From NCBI GenBank assembly GCA_036741695.1, contig DAINRU010000028.1, positions 1 to 30,676 on the forward strand: a stretch of DNA of 30,676 bases. The letters run 5' to 3'. Positions 8,454 through 16,381 of this stretch are shown here, piece after piece. A program made the translations under genes and the position numbers. Below the pieces are notes generated by a model. That model was not told the origin of the DNA and did not search any database. It saw only the letters and a list, made by a program, of their open reading frames with translations. The DNA is from JAFANK01 sp036741695 (GTDB lineage Bacteria; Vulcanimicrobiota; Vulcanimicrobiia; Eremiobacterales; Eremiobacteraceae). The stretch's first letter is position 1. Every line of letters begins with the position of its first letter.

Positions 8454-8455
8454 GC

Positions 8456-9355
8456 ATGGATATGTCCGTCATCGTCGCGGTTCTCGCGATCACGGTCATC
8501 AAAGCAACACCGCTGCTGTACGCTGGTCTCGGCGGCGTGATCTCCGAGAACGCCGGCGTCATCAACATCGGGCTTGAAGGGATGATGGCGGCTGGTGCCT
8601 TCTCAGCGGTCGCCGCGTCATTTTTCTGGCATAGCGTCGCGCTGGCGGTGATCTGCGCGGTCATCAGCGGTGCGCTGCTGGGGATTTTGCTCGCATATCT
8701 CGCTATCAGCGCGCGAGCCAATCAGATCATCGTCGGCATGGCCATCAACGTCCTCGGGATCGGCGGTGCGGCGTTCCTGCTGGCGCTCGTCTTCGGACAA
8801 CCGGGCGCATCGCCCGAAGTCAGAAGCTTCGCCGATGTCGCAGCCGGCGCTAGCGGACTGGTCGCGGACCTTGAGCGCTATGCCCTTGTGTGGCTCGGGA
8901 TCGTCCTCGTCGTGGCCATGCAGATATTTCTCTATCGCACGAAGCCCGGAGTGCACTTGCGCGCTGTCGGCGAGGCTCCGCACGCTTCGCTTGCGGCAGG
9001 CATCGATGTGGTGAAGTATCGGTACGCGGCGACCATCGCCGGCGGTGCCCTCGCCGCGCTCGGTGGCGCATATCTCTCCATCGGAGAGGTCGATCTGTAC
9101 TCCGACGGCATGGTGGCTGGGCGTGGATTCATCGCCTTGGCAGCGGTGATCTTTGGCCGCTGGAATCCGCTTGGGACGGCCGGCGCCTGTCTCTTCTTCG
9201 GCTTCTTCAGCAGCTTGCAGATCGCGTTGCAACGGGCCAACGTGCCTGCGGCGCTGCTCGAAATGCTCCCTTACCTATTGACCATCGTCGCTATCGCCGG
9301 CTTCATCGGCCGCGCGCGGCCGCCGGCGGCGGACGGCGTTCCGTTCACGCCGTAA
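8456..9355 (+). CDS. Nucleoside ABC transporter permease 2
   Basis: A 299-residue inner-membrane permease, partner of the preceding gene. It has the family markers GVISENAGVINIGLEGMM (residues about 27-44), ANQIIVGMAINVLGIG, and GRGFIALAAVIFGRWNPLG near residues 222-240, with around 8 hydrophobic helices. Length and motifs are typical of NupQ-like proteins. It is the last gene of the four-gene importer operon and is followed by an inverted-repeat cluster before a convergent ALDH-like gene. No nucleoside phosphorylase or kinase follows within this operon. A second ATG two codons in (8462) is an alternative start. Confidence 0.9.
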   Translation: MDMSVIVAVLAITVIKATPLLYAGLGGVISENAGVINIGLEGMMAAGAFSAVAASFFWHSVALAVICAVISGALLGILLAYLAISARANQIIVGMAINVLGIGGAAFLLALVFGQPGASPEVRSFADVAAGASGLVADLERYALVWLGIVLVVAMQIFLYRTKPGVHLRAVGEAPHASLAAGIDVVKYRYAATIAGGALAALGGAYLSIGEVDLYSDGMVAGRGFIALAAVIFGRWNPLGTAGACLFFGFFSSLQIALQRANVPAALLEMLPYLLTIVAIAGFIGRARPPAADGVPFTP

Positions 9356-9370
9356 GGAACATGAAGAGAG

Positions 9371-9390
9371 AACGGACCTCAAGGTCCGTT
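9371..9390. repeat. 20-bp palindrome, copy 1, at a convergent junction
   Basis: AACGGACCT and AGGTCCGTT form a perfect 9-bp stem around CA. The same arms recur at 28455-28474 with AA between them. Both copies lie between convergent gene ends, so a bidirectional transcription-ending or mRNA-end role is plausible. There is no T-tract on either strand. Confidence 0.7.
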
Positions 9391-9399
9391 ACTACAAGC

Positions 9400-9413
9400 G
9401 TCGTTGTGACGAC
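9400..9413. terminator. Second hairpin in the convergent gap
   Basis: GTCGT-TGTG-ACGAC is a perfect 5-bp stem with a 4-nt loop, extendable by outer AAG/CTT pairing across one mismatch. It lies between the 9371 palindrome and the stop of the minus-strand ALDH-like gene and could serve as that gene's 3' end. Confidence 0.35.
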
Positions 9414-9422
9414 CTTGCGGCG

Positions 9423-10289
9423 CTAGACCCCGGCGGGGTGCCATACCGTCTTGATCTCCATGAACGCCTCGATCCAGTCCGGACCTTGAGCGCTATCGCC
9501 GAACCAGAAACGGCGCGCCGGGGCACCACCCCTGCGCACACGCTTGACGTTGTCGCAGGCACGCTGCGCGGCTGCAGCATCGAGCTTCTCATCACCGATC
9601 CATAGATCGAGCGCATTGACGTCCATATGGCCGGCGAGCGTCGGCACTGTGTCGGCGAAGCCGCCCGTCAGGATGTTGACCACGCCTGCCGGCACGTCTG
9701 CGGTCGCGAGCGCCTCGGCGAGCGCGATAGCGCACAGCGGATCGCTTTCGCCGACCAAGACCACGGCGCAATTGCCCCCGCATACGACAGGGATGACCGT
9801 GGACACAAGGCCCAAGAGCGACGGCCGGTCCGGCGCCACGACCCCGACGACCCCTGTGGGCTCGGGGCTGCTCACATTGAAATGTTTGATGCCCACGGGG
9901 TTCTTGGTCGAGAGGAGCTGCTCGATCTTATCGCACCAACCAGCGTACCAGACCACGCGGTCGATGGCCGCGTTCACCTCGCCGGCAGCCGCCCCCGGCG
10001 CGATGCCGGATGCTAACAGGGCGTCAGTGAATTGTTCGCGGCGCGATTCCAACATCTCCGCAACGCGATACACGATCTGGCCGCGGTTGTACGCTGTCCG
10101 GTCGCGCCACGATGGCCAGGCGGTTCGGCCTGCGCGCACGGCGTCGCGCACATCCTTGCGACTGGCGCGAGCGACATTGACGACGCGTCCGTCCTGCTTG
10201 TAGGTGAATGTCCGCCCGGACTCAGAGCGCACGAAGGCTCCGCCGATGAACAGCTTAGCCGTCTTGCGAATCGTGACGCGCCGCTCCAT
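9423..10289 (-). CDS. Catalytically dead half-length ALDH-like protein (ALDH16 C-terminal-domain type)
   Basis: A 288-residue relative of the N-terminal, coenzyme-binding part of aldehyde dehydrogenases. It opens with AKLFIGGAFVRSESGRTF and contains a WAGW-like VVWYAGWCDKIEQL, then the GVVGVVAP region. There the usual PWNFP becomes PDRPS, and the KPAE lysine motif becomes VGESD. It ends before the position of the catalytic Cys and Glu, so no dehydrogenase activity is expected. The start is ATG 10289, overlapping the stop of the full ALDH (TGATG), with GGAG 5 nt upstream; a GTG one codon earlier is less well spaced. Full ALDH plus this protein together match the two-module plan and about 800-residue length of ALDH16. 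Probable role, inferred: structural partner of the preceding ALDH. Confidence 0.8.
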   Translation of the reverse strand: MERRVTIRKTAKLFIGGAFVRSESGRTFTYKQDGRVVNVARASRKDVRDAVRAGRTAWPSWRDRTAYNRGQIVYRVAEMLESRREQFTDALLASGIAPGAAAGEVNAAIDRVVWYAGWCDKIEQLLSTKNPVGIKHFNVSSPEPTGVVGVVAPDRPSLLGLVSTVIPVVCGGNCAVVLVGESDPLCAIALAEALATADVPAGVVNILTGGFADTVPTLAGHMDVNALDLWIGDEKLDAAAAQRACDNVKRVRRGGAPARRFWFGDSAQGPDWIEAFMEIKTVWHPAGV

Positions 10290-11845
10290 CACCGCTCCAG
10301 ATACGGCAGCAAGCCGTGCATGCCACCCTCGCGCCCGAACCCGCTCTCTTTGTAGCCGCCGAAGGGCGAGGAGGGATCGAATTTGTTATAGGTATTCGCC
10401 CACACAACACCAGCGCGCAGTTGTGAGACGATCTTGAAATTCTTGCTGCCTTTGTCCGTCCACACGCCGGCTGACAGCCCGTAGCGGGTGTTGTTCGCCT
10501 TCTCCACCGCCTCGTCGGGCGTCCGGAAGGTCATGACCGACAGAACCGGGCCGAAGATCTCCTCCTGCGCGATGCGATGCGATAGCGCGACCCCGGTGAA
10601 GAACGTCGGGCGGAACCAGTAGCCGCGCGCGGGCAGCGCGCAGGTGGTCTCATATCGCTTGCAGCCGGCAGCCTCGCCGCTATCGGCGAGCGCCTGGATC
10701 TTCTGCAGCTGTGCCTTGGAGTTGATCGCTCCGATGTCGGTGTTCTTGTCGAGCGGTGGCCCAAGGCGCAGTGTCTGCATGCGACGGTGAAGCTTGTGCA
10801 CGACGGCGTCCAGCACGGGCTCTTGCACGAGCAGACGCGAGCCGGCGCAGCAGACGTGTCCTTGATTGAAGAAAATACCGTTGATGATCCCTTCCACAGC
10901 CTCGTCCAGGGGCGCGTCATCGAAGATGATGTTCGCCGCTTTGCCGCCGAGTTCGAGGGTCACGCGCCTGCGCAGCCGGGCGCATTCGCGCGCGATCTCC
11001 TTGCCGACCTCGGTGGAACCTGTGAACGCGACCTTATCGAGCCCCGGATGGCGGACGAGCGCCGCACCTGTATCTCCGCCACCGGTGATGATGTTCACCA
11101 CGCCTGGCGGCAGGTCGGCTTGGCGGACGATCTCGGCAAGCCAGAGCGCCGTCAAGGGCGTGGTCTCAGCGGGCTTGAGCACCACCGTGTTGCCACACGC
11201 TAGCGCCGGCGCGATCTTCCAGGCGGCCATGAGCAGGGGGAAGTTCCATGGGATGATCTGGCCTGCGACGCCCAGCGGCCTCGGCTCGACATTGGGGAAT
11301 GCCCACGGCAGCTTATCGGCCCAGCCCGCATAATAGAAGAAATGCGCAGCCGCGAGCGGGATATCGAAATCCCGCGACTCTTTGATGGGTTTGCCTGTGT
11401 CCATCGATTCGAGCACTGCGAGTTCTCGGCTTCGCTCGGTGATGGCGCGGGCGATGCGGTAGAGATACTTCGCTCGACTGGCAGGTGTACAGCGCCGCCA
11501 GTATTTCTCGTAAGCGGTGCGCGCAGCGCGCACTGCCCGGTCGACGTCGGCCGCTGATGCCTCGCCGACATGGGTGAGCACCTCTTCGGTCGCAGGGTTG
11601 ATGGAGGCGAAATGACGGCCGCCAAGCGGCTTCACCCACTTCCCGCCGATGAATAGCTCGTAGCGCGATGCCAGCTTGAGATAGTCGTGGGATTCTGGAG
11701 CTGCAGCGTACGGCCAGCTCGTGCCTGCGGGAGAAGCGACCGCGAGACGAGCATGGCCGTCTGCAGGCTGACGCGCGCTCCGGGTGCTGGTACGTGCGGC
11801 CTTTCCTGGTCGCCGACGCCGAATGGGAGCCTGTGAGGTCGCCAT
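10289..11845 (-). CDS. NAD(P)-dependent aldehyde dehydrogenase
   Basis: A 518-residue ALDH that oxidises an aldehyde to the acid with NAD(P)+. Visible motifs: IPWNFP with Asn201, KPAE with Lys224 for cofactor binding, FTGSTEVG, LELGGK with general-base Glu298, and GHVCCAGSR with nucleophile Cys332 (the first Cys of the pair). The C-terminus closes with SGFGREGG and LLPYLER. The first 55 residues are an Arg/Ala/Pro-rich extension not seen in ordinary ALDHs. It lies 6 nt after deoC, with its AAAGGA ribosome binding site inside the deoC end, and overlaps the ALDH-like gene downstream by one base. Context suggests oxidation of acetaldehyde released by DeoC, but this is inference. Confidence 0.93.
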   Translation of the reverse strand: MATSQAPIRRRRPGKAARTSTRSARQPADGHARLAVASPAGTSWPYAAAPESHDYLKLASRYELFIGGKWVKPLGGRHFASINPATEEVLTHVGEASAADVDRAVRAARTAYEKYWRRCTPASRAKYLYRIARAITERSRELAVLESMDTGKPIKESRDFDIPLAAAHFFYYAGWADKLPWAFPNVEPRPLGVAGQIIPWNFPLLMAAWKIAPALACGNTVVLKPAETTPLTALWLAEIVRQADLPPGVVNIITGGGDTGAALVRHPGLDKVAFTGSTEVGKEIARECARLRRRVTLELGGKAANIIFDDAPLDEAVEGIINGIFFNQGHVCCAGSRLLVQEPVLDAVVHKLHRRMQTLRLGPPLDKNTDIGAINSKAQLQKIQALADSGEAAGCKRYETTCALPARGYWFRPTFFTGVALSHRIAQEEIFGPVLSVMTFRTPDEAVEKANNTRYGLSAGVWTDKGSKNFKIVSQLRAGVVWANTYNKFDPSSPFGGYKESGFGREGGMHGLLPYLER

Positions 11846-11851
11846 CGTTCG

Positions 11852-12733
11852 CTAATCCTTTGTGAAGTAGTCGTCGGACTGGTATGTGCCAGTGCGCTCT
11901 TTGCGCAGCTGCATGAGAGCATCGTTGAGCAGCGAGCTTGCGCCGATGCGGAAATACCGCGGATCGAGCCTCTCCTCTCCCAGCGTCTCTTTCACGAGGA
12001 CGAGGTACTGCAGCGCCTGCTTCGCCGTTCGGATGCCGCCCGCGACCTTTAGTCCGACCGCTCTGTGGCTGCGCGCCTCGTAATCCCGGATTGTCTGGAG
12101 CATTGCAAGCGCCGCCGGCGGGGTCGCTGCGGGTTGCACCTTGCCGGTGGATGTCTTGATGAAGTCGGCGCCTGCCTCCATCGCAAGCCAGCTCGCTCGC
12201 CGCACGTTGTCGTAAGTGCCGAGTTCGCCGGTCTCGAGGATCACTTTGAGGCGCGCCGTGCCGCTAGCTTCCTTCACGGCTGCGATCTCCTCAGCGACCT
12301 CCCGATAGTGGCCCGCGAGAAATCTGCCGCGATCGATGACCATGTCCACCTCATCTGCGCCATCGGTAACCGCGTCGCGCACCTCCCGCAGCTTCACATC
12401 CAATCCGGACTGTCCGCTGGGGAACGCCGTCGCCACAGATGCGACCTTGACGCTCGACCCAAGTAGCGCTCGTTTCGCCGCCGCGACGAGCGCCGGGTAG
12501 ACGCAGACGGCGGCGACCGCCGGCAAGGTTGGGTCGTCGGGGTCAACTGTCACAGCCTTGCGGCACAGCTGCTTGATGCGCTCGGGTGTGTCCTTGCCCT
12601 CGAGCGATGTGAGGTCCATACACGAGATGACCAGGCGCAGGCCTGCGACCTTCGCGTCTCGTTTGATGCTGCGCGTGGCTAGTGAGGACGCCCGTTCCTC
12701 AAGGCCGACGGCGTCCACCGGCACAAAAGCCAT
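11852..12733 (-). CDS. deoC: Deoxyribose-phosphate aldolase
   Basis: A 293-residue cytoplasmic class I aldolase that splits 2-deoxyribose 5-phosphate into glyceraldehyde 3-phosphate and acetaldehyde. Catalytic residues are present: Schiff-base Lys193 in FIKTSTGK, proton-relay Lys229 in GLKVAGGIR, and Asp130 in DEVDMVID. The protein is about 40 residues longer at the N-terminus than the E. coli enzyme, like the long-form DERA class. It is first in a tight three-gene unit with two ALDH-family genes. The nucleoside importer operon converges on the unit from the other side, so it likely handles deoxyribose from imported deoxynucleosides. No phosphorylase or phosphopentomutase is seen in the window. 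The upstream gap (12734-12804) has no obvious promoter. Confidence 0.95.
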   Translation of the reverse strand: MAFVPVDAVGLEERASSLATRSIKRDAKVAGLRLVISCMDLTSLEGKDTPERIKQLCRKAVTVDPDDPTLPAVAAVCVYPALVAAAKRALLGSSVKVASVATAFPSGQSGLDVKLREVRDAVTDGADEVDMVIDRGRFLAGHYREVAEEIAAVKEASGTARLKVILETGELGTYDNVRRASWLAMEAGADFIKTSTGKVQPAATPPAALAMLQTIRDYEARSHRAVGLKVAGGIRTAKQALQYLVLVKETLGEERLDPRYFRIGASSLLNDALMQLRKERTGTYQSDDYFTKD

Positions 12734-12753
12734 GCGTACGCTTTCGCCTGGGC

Positions 12754-12771
12754 GCGGCGCTTGTCCGCCGC
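12754..12771. other. GC hairpin between the pilin operon end and deoC
   Basis: GCGGCG-CTTGTC-CGCCGC is a perfect 6-bp stem with a 6-nt loop, 34 nt past the stop of the unknown gene ending at 12805 (minus strand). No T-tract follows. It may mark the end of the pilin transcript. Confidence 0.3.
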
Positions 12772-12804
12772 TCGCAGCCGATGGTCAGGCTCGACGTGGT
12801 GTAT

Positions 12805-13824
12805 CTAGGTGTGCCAGTAGACGAGGGCAGTCCTCAGTATCGCTTCGAGACCGGTCTCTTTGCGATTAGGAATGAGGTTGCCGTACTTCTCAGATCCAGT
12901 GAGCTGGGAGACCCGCAGCAACGCTGCCGCCAGCACAGGCGGCACGAGCGTCAAGACCCATTGGGCGAACGCGCCCGTCGGCGTGGGGAGCGGCACCGAC
13001 TCCTGCAGCTCGGGGAACTGCGTAGTGGCTGCGTCGATCACCATGGCCGCGTCTTTGACCGCCTGCAGGAGCTCCGTCGGGTTGGTCTCAGCGGCAAGGC
13101 GCAGTTGCGCGAAGAGACGGTCCTTGTCGGCGGCCGGAGCCATGCTCACGTTTGGCGCCGTGCTCGGCGCTATATCGGCATCGGCGATCGTCTTGACCGG
13201 CAGCCGCCCGTAGTCGAGGAAGTCGGGCGTGATGATGCGGTCGCATCGGCGCTGTGGGCTGGGCTTGCGATTGCACCACGACGTGCGGAAGAAAATCATG
13301 AAGCTCGCGGCGAGCAATTGCTGGCAGGCGGTGTACGAGGCTGCGCCGAGCAAGGGATAGTCGCGCAGCACCGCGCGCGCCATGGCGTTGGCTAGACGGC
13401 GCTCGGCCAACGGTCCGACGCGTTCGGGCTTGCGCTCGAGCCTACGCAACATGCCATCGCCCACCACAAAAAACTTCGACACGCTGGCCTCGAGATAGTC
13501 GGCAACCAGGCGCGGCGGGACGTCGCGCAGGCCGGCGACGACGAGATAGAAGGCAAGTTTGTCGACGCCGGCTCCGGGTGCCAGCCGCTTCTCGATGTCG
13601 AGGATGAAGCGGATACGCTCTTCTGTCGCGTGCGGGATCTGGCAATCGTTGGAGGGCAATGGCGGCAGACCGGCCAGCAGACCGGCATTCACGAGTGCTT
13701 CCCATTTGACGAGATCGAACGAGTAGCCGAGCAGGGCCAGCCGTTCGAAAAGCTGGAGCAGCGGGGTGAATCCGCTCGGGCGCTCCTCAGCTTGCGGCGC
13801 GATCAGGCCTTTGGTCGTGAGCAC
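12805..13824 (-). CDS. Unknown protein, last gene of the pilin operon
   Basis: A 339-residue protein that I do not recognise. No signal peptide is present. The first 130 residues are mainly helical and charged (KWEALVNAGLLAG, then TEERIRFILDIEKRL), loosely like a regulatory or adaptor helical bundle. A Cys/Arg-rich patch lies near residue 185 (TSWCNRKPSPQRRCD). A Pro/Ala-rich linker follows near 215-235, and a hydrophobic segment (QWVLTLVPPVLAAALLR, about residues 288-304) could be an amphipathic or membrane helix. It starts with GTG, 19 nt downstream of the PilX-like gene and on the same strand, so co-transcription and a pilus-related role are plausible but only inferred. Ribosome binding site is weak. 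Confidence 0.65.
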   Translation of the reverse strand: MLTTKGLIAPQAEERPSGFTPLLQLFERLALLGYSFDLVKWEALVNAGLLAGLPPLPSNDCQIPHATEERIRFILDIEKRLAPGAGVDKLAFYLVVAGLRDVPPRLVADYLEASVSKFFVVGDGMLRRLERKPERVGPLAERRLANAMARAVLRDYPLLGAASYTACQQLLAASFMIFFRTSWCNRKPSPQRRCDRIITPDFLDYGRLPVKTIADADIAPSTAPNVSMAPAADKDRLFAQLRLAAETNPTELLQAVKDAAMVIDAATTQFPELQESVPLPTPTGAFAQWVLTLVPPVLAAALLRVSQLTGSEKYGNLIPNRKETGLEAILRTALVYWHT

Positions 13825-13843
13825 GGGCCTGCCTGCTTCGCCG

Positions 13844-15145
13844 TTAGTCTTGATTGTAAGCAGTGTACGTCATCGTCCCCGTGGAGAGCGTGGTCTGCGC
13901 CTGTTTGGCGTCGTACTGGAGCGAAGCTCCAGTGAGACCTTCGAGGTCGACGTTGCTGCCGGCGTCGAACGCGCCTTGGACCGTTCCAGCACCCCAGACG
14001 CCAACCGAACCGACGCTTGCGTAGACCGTGCCGACCGATTCCGTGCCCGACGACGGCGCGAGCGAAAGCGCCTCCGTCGCGCTGCTGCCGCATGGATTGA
14101 TCGCGCCCGGATCCGCGCCCAGTGCCAGCAACATGGTGTTGTTGCCAAGCGGGACTTGGTAGCCGCCTGTGCCGCTCGACGACACGACGCCGCTGACGAC
14201 GAGCATCCCTTGGCCGCTATCAGTGTTCACGAGCGCGCCTCCGCCGCTGATGCACAGGTTACCGTTGATGTAGACAGCGCTGCCCGACGCAAGCGTGATA
14301 GTCCCGGATGAGATATCCACGTCGCCGTTCACATACATGTTGCCGCTATACGATGTCGTTCCCCCGCTCGACAGTGTCGCACCACTTGTCGTGGTACCGC
14401 TCTGGGCTATGAGCTTCGCGTTTTGCACTGCTTGGGCGATCTGGGTCGAGTTTGGAAACCCCACAGCTGAGTAACTGCCGTTCTCGCTCCCATTGTAACC
14501 GGGCACGGAGTCGGTGCCGACGGCGTACGTCAGGCCTTGAACGTGGCTTGGGGTTCCGCCGGCGTTGATGTTGTTGTTGGCGAAGATATTGGCGTCATTT
14601 GTGCTCGATGGATCCTGTAAGATCGGCATCGGGGCGAGGTCGTTGATGTTCTGTTGCGCGTTCACGGCGCCGGATGGCATGGTGAGTGGCGGCGCCGGCT
14701 GCGCGATGGCCTCGACATAGACCTTGCGGGCGCCGTTAGCCGTTGCCTCGCCGTAGATGTAGGCTGATCCCTTTGGCACCCACATATTCTGCCCATTGGC
14801 AAGGTCGACGGCGATTACGGCTGCGCCGCCGGTGAGATTGTTGTATCCCATGCACGAACGGTAGTTTGCTCCATTCAGCGATCCCATGACACAGCCGTTC
14901 GGCTCGCTGGGGTTTTCTGCTAAGCGATTGAGCGCGAGGTTCGCCGCGGCCTCGGCGGAATTGAGCACGCCGTACTTGACGCCGACAGCCTGCGCCTGGT
15001 TGTTGGCGTTGAAGGCGCCGGTGATGACCAGGATAGCGATGAGCAGCAGTAGCGCCACGAGCACGAAGACGAAAGCCATGGCAAAACCGCGCTCTTTGCG
15101 CTTGATCGGTCGAGGTTGGGGTCTTCGCCGCTTAGTTTCTAGCAT
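13844..15145 (-). CDS. PilX-like pilus assembly protein
   Basis: A 433-residue protein with a PilX-type N-terminus: a basic leader (KRKERG) and then a long hydrophobic helix AMAFVFVLVALLLLIAILVI (about residues 22-41). As in known PilX proteins, the usual Glu at mature position 5 is absent. The rest is an exported Ser/Gly/Thr/Asn-rich region. Near residues 265-340 it has a beta-helix-like run of short strands (GNMYVNGDVDISSGTI, GSAVYINGNLCISGGG), suggesting a repetitive extracellular beta-solenoid domain much larger than that of classic minor pilins. Two Cys pairs may form disulphides. It overlaps the PilW-like gene by 14 nt. Likely a minor pilin or tip/priming component. Confidence 0.75.
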   Translation of the reverse strand: MLETKRRRPQPRPIKRKERGFAMAFVFVLVALLLLIAILVITGAFNANNQAQAVGVKYGVLNSAEAAANLALNRLAENPSEPNGCVMGSLNGANYRSCMGYNNLTGGAAVIAVDLANGQNMWVPKGSAYIYGEATANGARKVYVEAIAQPAPPLTMPSGAVNAQQNINDLAPMPILQDPSSTNDANIFANNNINAGGTPSHVQGLTYAVGTDSVPGYNGSENGSYSAVGFPNSTQIAQAVQNAKLIAQSGTTTSGATLSSGGTTSYSGNMYVNGDVDISSGTITLASGSAVYINGNLCISGGGALVNTDSGQGMLVVSGVVSSSGTGGYQVPLGNNTMLLALGADPGAINPCGSSATEALSLAPSSGTESVGTVYASVGSVGVWGAGTVQGAFDAGSNVDLEGLTGASLQYDAKQAQTTLSTGTMTYTAYNQD

Positions 15146-15812
15146 ACGTGCCGCCCTGGAAGGTGGTCTGCGTCTGATCGGCCCCGCCGGTCGTGCCGGC
15201 CATCAGCTCGAAGTTAATGGTGCTCGAACTCGATGCGTCGCCCAAGCTCATTGAGGTGATATAGTTCGTGAGAACCGGGGGTGGCGAGATGGCGAGCGCC
15301 GTCGTCAGCGCCGTGCCGGCACTCGCAGCCGTTACGCCGGTGGGTACGCCGCCAGGGCCGATGCCCAGCGATGCGCCCTGCCAGGCGCGCATCAGATCGT
15401 ACGACGTGCCGGTGCTGTTGGGCACGAGCCAGTACACGTAGTACCCCTGCCAGTTTGGATAGCCGCTCGTCGGGCCGGGAGCTGTGCTCACCTGGAAGGC
15501 GCCCGAGCTATTCTCCGCGGTGGCCACAACCAAGGCCTGGACGGGCGCGGGCGTCGCGCCGACCGCCGCACACGAGACCACCGGGGTCGTCGTGCATCCC
15601 ATGACGCCCGACGTGTCGCCCTCAGAGAAATCGCGGCGGATCTTGTAGAGCGCGATCGCCGCCGTATTCACCTGGTCGACCTGTGACTGCATCTGCAGCG
15701 GGGACTTGACGAGCAAGGGCACGATCACGACCATCGTGGAGAGGAGCATGCCGATGATCACCGTGACGGTGAGCACCTCAGGGATAGATGTACCGCGCTG
15801 TTTTGTCATCAT
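15132..15812 (-). CDS. PilW-like minor pseudopilin
   Basis: A 226-residue prepilin-like protein. A short basic leader MMTKQRG is followed by the cleavage site G7/T8, with SIPE giving Glu at mature position 5, and a hydrophobic helix (VLTVTVIIGMLLSTMVVIVPLLV). The exported domain is Ser/Thr/Gly-rich with a Cys pair (GCTTTPVVSC). Between PilV-like and PilX-like genes, the position and features fit a PilW-type minor pilin. The start ATG overlaps the PilV-like stop as ATGA, so translation is coupled. The first residue after cleavage is Thr rather than Phe/Met, which is uncommon but allowed. Confidence 0.75.
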   Translation of the reverse strand: MMTKQRGTSIPEVLTVTVIIGMLLSTMVVIVPLLVKSPLQMQSQVDQVNTAAIALYKIRRDFSEGDTSGVMGCTTTPVVSCAAVGATPAPVQALVVATAENSSGAFQVSTAPGPTSGYPNWQGYYVYWLVPNSTGTSYDLMRAWQGASLGIGPGGVPTGVTAASAGTALTTALAISPPPVLTNYITSMSLGDASSSSTINFELMAGTTGGADQTQTTFQGGTYARN

Positions 15813-16258
15813 GATATCTGCTGCGTCGCGTAGCTCTGCACGGTATAGGTACGCGTGAACCCGTCTTCAAGCCACTGTACCGTCACCGTGCATTGCTGCA
15901 GCCGGGTGAACGGTGTGACGAGAACGCACGTACCAGTGACGCTGAAGTTACCGGGCGAGGCGTTATGCTCCGCGACGCCGGGCGATGACTGCGCGCCAAG
16001 CACCTCGTCGCCCGCGTCGATTGCCGCGGTCGTGGGCGCAGGCATGGGCTGGCTCTGCTCGACAGACGATCGAATCGCGTCCATGTACTGCTGGCCGACG
16101 CTGACCGCCTGGAGGTAGATGTTGGAGTGCTGCACTTCATGCAGCGAATACGGGAACAACCCGAAGAAGGTCGACAGCCCGACGCCGAAGATGACGATCG
16201 AGACGAGCGCTTCGAGGAGGGTGAATCCGCGACCATTCCCGCGGTTCGCTTTTGGCAT
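15809..16258 (-). CDS. PilV-like minor pilin
   Basis: A 149-residue type IV prepilin. The leader MPKANRGNGRG is followed by the canonical cleavage motif G11/FTLLEA, with Glu at mature position 5, and a hydrophobic assembly helix (LVSIVIFGVGLSTFFGLFP). The exported domain has a central Pro/Ala stretch and a Cys pair (GTCVLVTP through QQCTVTVQW) framing a C-terminal beta region, as in PilV/GspI-like proteins. First gene of the pilin operon (PilV, PilW, PilX, unknown). No Shine-Dalgarno is seen before the ATG. The 123-nt upstream region carries an operator-like palindrome pair. Confidence 0.8.
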   Translation of the reverse strand: MPKANRGNGRGFTLLEALVSIVIFGVGLSTFFGLFPYSLHEVQHSNIYLQAVSVGQQYMDAIRSSVEQSQPMPAPTTAAIDAGDEVLGAQSSPGVAEHNASPGNFSVTGTCVLVTPFTRLQQCTVTVQWLEDGFTRTYTVQSYATQQIS

Positions 16259-16265
16259 TCAGTCA

Positions 16266-16327
16266 GTGACCCCGAGTATGGTCCCCCAGTGATGTATATT
16301 CCCAAGTATCGGTGACTATGGTCACCC
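16266..16327. promoter_or_regulatory. Operator-like palindrome and related half-site pair before the pilin operon
   Basis: GGTGAC-TATG-GTCACC (16311-16326) is a perfect 6-bp inverted repeat. A related, imperfect site lies at 16266-16286: GTGAC, then TATGGTCCCC. The TATGGTC half-sites start exactly 40 nt apart (16277 and 16317). Both lie within the 123-nt gap upstream of the PilV-like start at 16258. A dimeric regulator binding site is the simplest reading. No T-tract makes a terminator less likely. Confidence 0.4.
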
Positions 16328-16381
16328 CCCTGCTGCGTATGACAAGAAGTGACGGGCCCGAATGTCTGTTCGACTCTGCAA

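Noticed and set aside
10280..10295. Frameshift breaking a single fused ALDH16 gene
   Set aside because: The first protein ends with a normal ALDH C-terminus (LLPYLER) and the second has its own GGAG and ATG, so a natural two-gene arrangement is more likely. Reads would settle it.
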